From Paenibacillus riograndensis SBR5 (lineage in GTDB: Bacteria; Bacillota; Bacilli; Paenibacillales; Paenibacillaceae): a DNA stretch of 64,000 bases. Each line of letters opens with the position of its first letter. Within the stretch, counting starts at the first letter, position 1. Below the pieces are notes generated by a model. That model searched no databases and had not been told where the DNA came from. It was given only the letters and a program-made list of their open reading frames with translations. Shown here in pieces: positions 59,157 to 64,000 of this stretch. The translations under genes and the position numbers were made by a program. The stretch covers positions 945,001-1,009,000 of the forward strand of contig NZ_LN831776.1 of assembly GCF_000981585.1 (NCBI RefSeq), written 5' to 3'.

Positions 59157-59846
59157 ATGTTTAAAACGCTATTGTCTCTCTTCAAAAAATCCGACACTAA
59201 GCCGCCACAGGCGGTGCGTAAGGTACAAACTCCCAAGCCGAAACCAAAGGTAGCGCCAACCCGAATCGGTGAGCTGGGCGAGCACAAAATCAATCTTCAG
59301 TTGGATCAGCTTCCTAAAGAATGCAAAGCGTTGAGCGATTTATTGATTCCAAATCCTAAGTCGCGCACGGGCTATTCTCAGGTGGATCATCTCGTTATTT
59401 CTCCGTACGGCCTATTCATGATTGAGACGAAGAATTATCAGGGTGAGATTAAAGGCGGGCGCCAGGATCAGCAATGGACAGTAAGCAATCGTTACAAGAT
59501 GTACAATCCGCTCAAGCAGAACTACGGCCATATTAAAGCGGTTGAGAGTCTGTTACAGGACATAGCTGCAGTGAAGTTTATTTCTATGGTGTCGTTCACG
59601 ATGAGATGCCGTTTCAGCATTGACCCCGAGCTTCGGAAAATCCAGTCGGACGAATTGGTGATCTACGATGTTGAATTAAGCGAGTTTATCTCCAGAAAGC
59701 TGCTTCGCCTGAAGGCAGAGACTCCCGAGCCTTCTATTTCTCCTGCACAGACGCAAGCCATATATGAACATCTGCTACAGGCTAATATCACCGATTCCGA
59801 GATTCGTAAGCTTCATGTACAGAGAATAAAGGGGGGGCTCCTATGA
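59157..59846 (+). CDS. NERD (nuclease-related) domain protein
   Basis: 229 residues. A basic, lysine/proline-rich N-terminus (LLSLFKKSDTKPPQAVRKVQ) precedes the NERD core: RIGELGEHKI, QVDHLVISPYGLFMIETKNY with D77, E90 and K92 in PD-(D/E)XK order, then the usual GR..QQW segment. The C-terminal ~70 residues are helical. NERD proteins are believed to act in DNA processing. It overlaps the Mrr-like gene by four bases, so the two nucleases are likely cotranslated and may act together. Confidence 0.87.
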   Translation: MFKTLLSLFKKSDTKPPQAVRKVQTPKPKPKVAPTRIGELGEHKINLQLDQLPKECKALSDLLIPNPKSRTGYSQVDHLVISPYGLFMIETKNYQGEIKGGRQDQQWTVSNRYKMYNPLKQNYGHIKAVESLLQDIAAVKFISMVSFTMRCRFSIDPELRKIQSDELVIYDVELSEFISRKLLRLKAETPEPSISPAQTQAIYEHLLQANITDSEIRKLHVQRIKGGLL

Positions 59847-60865
59847 AAAGTATGTGGCTTGTTCGAGCGGGAGAAAGAGCATATCTTATTGACGAATTTA
59901 AAGAAAAGCAAGCGGTGGCGATTGGTTGGGCCCAATTGGGAGATATCGGTGCGGTGAACACACTGCAAGAGATGAAGAGGCTTTTGAAGGTAACGTACCC
60001 TGGATATAAAGAAGGTAAGATCAATATCACTGCAGGACAGATTTTTCGTTTTGTAAGTGAATTTAAAATAGATGATCAGGTAATCACTTATAATCCCGAA
60101 GAACGCCTCTATTACATAGGAAGAATCAAATCTAATTATGAATTTAAGCCAAATTATATTACGGATAAGCCCCATATTCGCAGAATAGATTGGGAGGGAA
60201 CTGTATCCAGAGATGTTTTGACGGCAAGCGCCCGGAATACGCTTGGTTCCATAATGACTATTATATCTATCCCGAATGATGTTCAGAAGGAATTGCTCAA
60301 GCAGATGGTTACCGGACAGACAGCAGGTAATCAACCAAGCCAACCCATTGAGTCTGTGCATGCTGAGACGGAGGAAGAAGCTGAGGAGTTAGAGCTTATC
60401 AAGGAAGACGTTATTGAGAAGTCCAATGAATTTATCAAAGATAAGATTGCTAAGCTAGACTGGAAGCAGATGCAGAAATTTGTTGCGGGCATCCTAAGAG
60501 GAATGGGTTACAAGACGAGAATATCACCTGATGGGCCGGACCGGGGAAGAGATATTTTTGCATCGCCAGATGGTCTAGGGCTTGAAGAGCCCAGAATTAT
60601 AGTGGAAGTAAAGCACCGTTCAGGCAGTATGGGATCTAATCAAATACGTAGTTTTACTGGAGGATTAAGAGTAGGAGATCGGGGGATTTATGTGTCTACT
60701 GGTGGATTCACCAAAGAAGCGAAATATGAAGCGGACAGATCGAATATCCCTTTAACATTAATAGACTTGGATCTACTAGCGGAGTTAGTAACGCAATATT
60801 ATGATCAATTTGATTCAGAGACACGGACATTAATACCGTTACGAAAAATATATTGGCCGTTATAA
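59843..60865 (+). CDS. mrr: Mrr-type restriction endonuclease with N-terminal sensing domain
   Basis: 340 residues. The N-terminal ~145 residues (MWLVRAGERAYLIDEFKEKQ, AIGWAQLGDIG, DDQVITYNPEERLYYIGRI) form a beta-rich domain like those fused to Mrr nucleases and reminiscent of PUA/EVE-type modules that can recognise modified bases. An acidic linker (~170-200) follows, then the Mrr catalytic domain: MGYKTRISPDGPDRGRDIFA (D237) and IIVEVKHR (E255, K257), QIRSFTGGL and GIYVSTGGFTKEA. Mrr enzymes are type IV restriction nucleases acting on methylated DNA. Second gene of the NERD/Mrr pair; a palindrome follows. Confidence 0.88.
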   Translation: MKSMWLVRAGERAYLIDEFKEKQAVAIGWAQLGDIGAVNTLQEMKRLLKVTYPGYKEGKINITAGQIFRFVSEFKIDDQVITYNPEERLYYIGRIKSNYEFKPNYITDKPHIRRIDWEGTVSRDVLTASARNTLGSIMTIISIPNDVQKELLKQMVTGQTAGNQPSQPIESVHAETEEEAEELELIKEDVIEKSNEFIKDKIAKLDWKQMQKFVAGILRGMGYKTRISPDGPDRGRDIFASPDGLGLEEPRIIVEVKHRSGSMGSNQIRSFTGGLRVGDRGIYVSTGGFTKEAKYEADRSNIPLTLIDLDLLAELVTQYYDQFDSETRTLIPLRKIYWPL

Positions 60866-60885
60866 ATTTGAATGTTTTTGGATAA

Positions 60886-60913
60886 CTAAGGACGTGTGTA
60901 TCCACGTCCTTAG
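60886..60913. terminator. Bidirectional hairpin between convergent Mrr and helicase genes
   Basis: CTAAGGACGTG pairs perfectly with CACGTCCTTAG around a six-base loop. There is no long T run, but its place between two convergent stops supports termination in both directions. Confidence 0.65.
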
Positions 60914-60929
60914 ATACTCTTATTCAATT

Positions 60930-63821
60930 TTAATTTTTAGTCAGATACCCATAAAGCTTACTCTCCACAGAATTCTCTAATAGCAGATTCATATGCACAA
61001 CCGAAATTTCCTCATTATTTTTATCCAGCATAGATGCCTGTACAGCGCTTTTTTGATCGGGATGTGCTTTACCTAGATAATAGAATTCCGTTCCATCTGC
61101 ATCATCCTTTTTTACAAAAACATGAAGGTCGATCTTTAAGCGGTCTGCCTCAAGAATCGTTTTAACCTCTTCAGATTCAAGTGTTCGTCTACTTCTTGTT
61201 GACCACGTTAGAACCTCTGAGTTGATGAAGTTTTCTTGATATTTCGTACTTGCTTCTATTTCTTCCTGTTTGTGATAGGTTACAAAAATTGGGCAAGTCT
61301 GATGTTTTGTTTTATAACCATATATCGTTGAGCCCTCATCATTATTCCAATTCAAAAGTTTACAAGAATCTTTTCTGGAATACTTCTTGTATAAAGTTAA
61401 GGGTTCGCCACAATCGTACTGTTCAGTTTTATGAAAAGCAGTCTGAATAATATCAATGACCATTTCTCTAAAATACATGTTATTCTTTAGCGAATAAGCC
61501 AGCATTGGGTGGAAAACATAATGTTGAGATGGATCGAATTGCACTACAGCTGTTTCTCCATATTTTTTTCTCATTGGTTCAGTAAAAAAAGATAGGTTTA
61601 GAACACGTAAGACAGAATCCAGAGTTGCTGAGTCTGTTGCACATCCATCCCCCATAAGGGCATTCATATACTCGGTCGAAGTAACGTTATCTTTAGAGAG
61701 TAGTAAATTTATTAAAACAATTTCATGCCTGCGTTTTCCGTTAAGAATCTCTGCTGATAACATTGCTATGTAATTTTTCTCGTGCTCTGATAGGATAGGA
61801 ATGTTTTCTTTAATCTTTTGTAGAAAGTGATAATAGCTTGAATGCTCATCAGTGAAAATGAGCGGATCAATTGAGTTTGCTTCAATGAAATCCATTAGTT
61901 TGGGTATTCGATTAAGGCGATTTTTAAGTTGAGAGTAAGCTTCTTTAAGAATCCTGAGTGCTGTTAAATTGCTACTACTAATCGAGCGATAAATTTGTTG
62001 AAGGGCAATTTCTTCGAAGTTAATTGTTGAGATGCCCTTAATATAACTGGTGTCCTTCATATGACGACGGATATTATCCTTGTTTTGAGTCTTGTCTCCA
62101 GAAAGGGCTACAGGAATTAAATAATTATTTTTATAATTACCAATAAAGTCGATGATCGTGACGAACTCTTTATTAGGATGCTTACGTAAGCCACGTCCTA
62201 GCTGCTGAACAAACACTATACTGGACTGAGTTTGACGAAGCATCACAACTTGGTTAATACAAGGGATATCGATCCCTTCATTAAAAATATCTACAGTTAG
62301 AATATAGTCTAGGTCACCTAATTCAAGATCAGTTACACAGCGCTCCCGTGTTTCTTGACTATCGCCTCCAGTCAAAGCTACTGTACGATAACCTTTCATA
62401 TTTAAAATGTTAGATAGCTCGATAGCTTCTTCTCTACGACTACAAAAGATTAAGCCCTTTATTGCTTCTCCTGAGTAACCGTAATATTCAATCTTTTCAA
62501 TTAAATAAGATACTCTTTCATCAGTGACTAGCTGGGAGAGTAAGGTCGTATCGTCAATGATTTGGCCATTGTATTCAAAGTCAGTAACGCCAAAATAGTG
62601 AAATGGACACAACATATCTTCTTCCAAAGCTTCCTGAAGGCGAATTTCATAAGCAATGTTGTAGTCAAAAAGTTCGTATATATTAAAATCATCAGTTCGT
62701 TCTGGAGTTGCTGTCATGCCCAGTAGGAACTTAGGCTTAAAATGTTCTATAACTTTAAGGTAGGAACGTGCTCCGGCTTTGTGAACCTCGTCAATCAGAA
62801 TATAATCAAACGCCTCAGGATTGTAATTGCTTAATGAGGAGTCCTGAGAGATGGTTTGAATTGTAGCAAACAGGTACTTGGCATCGGTTTCTTTACTGTT
62901 TCCAGATAAAATACCAAAATCACTGTCCGCACCGCCTAGAATTCGCTGATAATCAGCCAAAGCCTTTTGCAAAATTTGTTCTCGGTGTACTACGAATAAC
63001 ATTCTGCTTGGAGCAAAGCTTTTCACGTCAAAAGCAGAGAGATAGGTTTTTCCTGTCCCTGTCGCTGAAATAACAAGTCCTTTAACTGCCCCTGTTGTGC
63101 GCAACTCTTTTAGATTTTGTAGTGCTCTCTCCTGCATTTTATTAGGTGAGACTAAACCAGATACGGTTTGAGGAAACTTTTCAGGAGTAAAGGGCATTGC
63201 TAGTCGATCATTACGGGTTACCTTCTGAACCTCTTCATATAGAATTTGATATAATTCGATCCATTTATTCGTTAGTGGAACAGCATTAAGCCATACTTTT
63301 TCGAACTCACTATGGAACTGCCCAAGAAGGCCCCCATGTTTAAATGAGGTTAATTTCACGTTCCATTCGTAGTTGACTTTTAATGCTGCAGCAGTCAGAT
63401 TAGAGCTTCCCATAATGATTGTTGAATGATCTTCATGTTGAAAAACGTAACCTTTAGCATGAAAACCACTTAGATCCGTCAAACGAACCTCTACATTCGT
63501 TATTTTTAACAACTCTCTATATATTTTGGGCTTGTTAAAGTTTAGATAATTGGAAGTTAGGATTTTGCCAGTAATCCCTCGTAATTTCAGATCAGCTAAA
63601 TGGGACTTAAGGGTGGCTAAGCCACTCTCTGTAATAAATGCAACAGAAAATATGAAGGAGGAACAGCGATCAAGCTCCTCTAGCAAAGGTGTAAGCACGT
63701 AATCATTGGTTTCCTTATTATTGACTAATAGTTTTGGCTTATATTTATCCGGTGAATCCTGTTGATGGTCAATAAATGCCCAGTTTAAAGAACTGTTTAA
63801 ATGTAGAAGGGGATTGTCCAT
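60930..63821 (-). CDS. PLD nuclease - superfamily 2 helicase - DUF3427 protein
   Basis: 963 residues. The N-terminal phospholipase-D-like domain has HAKGYVF (H121, K123) and GSSNLT (S139-N141), a single HKD half that would dimerise. The helicase core shows Walker A SATGTGKT (K258), DEVHKAG (344-350), TATPERTD and motif VI QQLGRGLRK. The C-terminal ~300 residues fit DUF3427 (TYHKQEEIEASTKYQENFIN, LTWSTRSRR). This PLD-helicase-DUF3427 layout is a known predicted restriction/defence architecture, likely a DNA-translocating nuclease. It begins two bases after the NUDIX gene stop, so the two form an operon. Confidence 0.9.
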   Translation of the reverse strand: MDNPLLHLNSSLNWAFIDHQQDSPDKYKPKLLVNNKETNDYVLTPLLEELDRCSSFIFSVAFITESGLATLKSHLADLKLRGITGKILTSNYLNFNKPKIYRELLKITNVEVRLTDLSGFHAKGYVFQHEDHSTIIMGSSNLTAAALKVNYEWNVKLTSFKHGGLLGQFHSEFEKVWLNAVPLTNKWIELYQILYEEVQKVTRNDRLAMPFTPEKFPQTVSGLVSPNKMQERALQNLKELRTTGAVKGLVISATGTGKTYLSAFDVKSFAPSRMLFVVHREQILQKALADYQRILGGADSDFGILSGNSKETDAKYLFATIQTISQDSSLSNYNPEAFDYILIDEVHKAGARSYLKVIEHFKPKFLLGMTATPERTDDFNIYELFDYNIAYEIRLQEALEEDMLCPFHYFGVTDFEYNGQIIDDTTLLSQLVTDERVSYLIEKIEYYGYSGEAIKGLIFCSRREEAIELSNILNMKGYRTVALTGGDSQETRERCVTDLELGDLDYILTVDIFNEGIDIPCINQVVMLRQTQSSIVFVQQLGRGLRKHPNKEFVTIIDFIGNYKNNYLIPVALSGDKTQNKDNIRRHMKDTSYIKGISTINFEEIALQQIYRSISSSNLTALRILKEAYSQLKNRLNRIPKLMDFIEANSIDPLIFTDEHSSYYHFLQKIKENIPILSEHEKNYIAMLSAEILNGKRRHEIVLINLLLSKDNVTSTEYMNALMGDGCATDSATLDSVLRVLNLSFFTEPMRKKYGETAVVQFDPSQHYVFHPMLAYSLKNNMYFREMVIDIIQTAFHKTEQYDCGEPLTLYKKYSRKDSCKLLNWNNDEGSTIYGYKTKHQTCPIFVTYHKQEEIEASTKYQENFINSEVLTWSTRSRRTLESEEVKTILEADRLKIDLHVFVKKDDADGTEFYYLGKAHPDQKSAVQASMLDKNNEEISVVHMNLLLENSVESKLYGYLTKN

Positions 63822-63823
63822 TT

Positions 63824-64000
63824 CATTTCCCCAGTGCTTCTTGAATTTTTTTAACAGCAGGAATATCGGCAGGTGCCCATTCTAAAGACATCAATTCATT
63901 AGCAGGTAACCATTGTATGGCAACATGTTCAGTCAAGGTTGGTGTACCTTTTAATAGATTGCAATAAAAAGTAGTGAGATGAACAAAACCAAAGTCATAC
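63824..64000 (-). CDS. NUDIX hydrolase (C-terminal part; 5' end outside window)
   Basis: The visible C-terminal residues include HLTTFYCNLLKGTP, TEHVAIQWLPANELMSLEWA and PADIPAVKKIQEALGK. EH-x-x-IxWL and L(D/E)WAPADIP are the typical ending of MutT-like (deoxy)nucleoside triphosphate pyrophosphohydrolases. The NUDIX box itself would lie beyond the window edge. The stop is just two bases from the helicase start. Confidence 0.8.

Overview
The window looks like a chromosomal segment of a Gram-positive, endospore-forming bacterium, most likely Paenibacillus or a close relative. This rests on an SLH-anchored xylanase, a YesM/YesN-type two-component pair beside a sugar-type ABC importer, a Bacillus-like phenolic acid decarboxylase, Spo0E-like and LytTR/DUF3021 genes, AAGGAGG-type ribosome binding sites and frequent GTG/TTG starts. 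No rRNA, tRNA or CRISPR array was recognised. No marker fixes the genus.

1-12.6 kb: a secreted beta-helix protein cut by the window edge, a membrane-anchored alpha/beta hydrolase, a LytTR regulator with a DUF3021 membrane protein, phenolic acid decarboxylase (padC) with an NmrA-type oxidoreductase and a divergent LysR regulator, then a four-gene FtsX-type ABC transporter with its two-component system. 12.7-20 kb: small accessory genes, an AAA/DUF4143 ATPase, and a lantibiotic self-protection operon (three-gene ABC exporter plus histidine kinase and regulator) with no lantibiotic biosynthesis genes in view.

20-36.7 kb: polysaccharide and cell-wall functions. A modular GH10 xylanase, a dus-like gene, a MazEF toxin-antitoxin pair lodged between two copies of a ~100-bp repeat, a CBM/crystallin/lytic-transglycosylase protein, then YesMN-type sensing, a solute-binding lipoprotein, two permeases, a 5'-nucleotidase-like enzyme and a DJ-1/PfpI protein.

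36.9-64 kb: an AT-rich, gene-decayed defence region. It holds a PD-(D/E)XK protein, an HNH nuclease, a HEPN-like protein and broken copies of the dus/188-residue gene pair. A three-gene McrBC-like operon follows (coiled-coil protein, AAA ATPase, DUF2357/McrC-like nuclease). Next comes a ~10-kb block bounded by two direct repeats, each with an XRE regulator and a Spo0E-like gene. That block carries a decaying TetR/SRPBCC/VOC operon and a tightly overlapping four-gene module: adenine-type methyltransferase, soluble protein with a GHKL ATPase fused to a histidine-kinase core, single-domain receiver, HNH nuclease. Beyond it lie a NERD/Mrr nuclease pair and a PLD-helicase-DUF3427 protein with a NUDIX gene.

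The best candidate for an undescribed system is the methyltransferase/kinase/receiver/HNH operon (51.1-56.0 kb). Its kinase keeps a plausible phospho-accepting histidine (H497) and its receiver a plausible phospho-accepting aspartate (D63), which suggests a restriction-like nuclease gated by a phosphorelay. The three-gene McrBC-like operon is the second candidate. All functional statements are inferred from motifs and gene order; no database search was possible.
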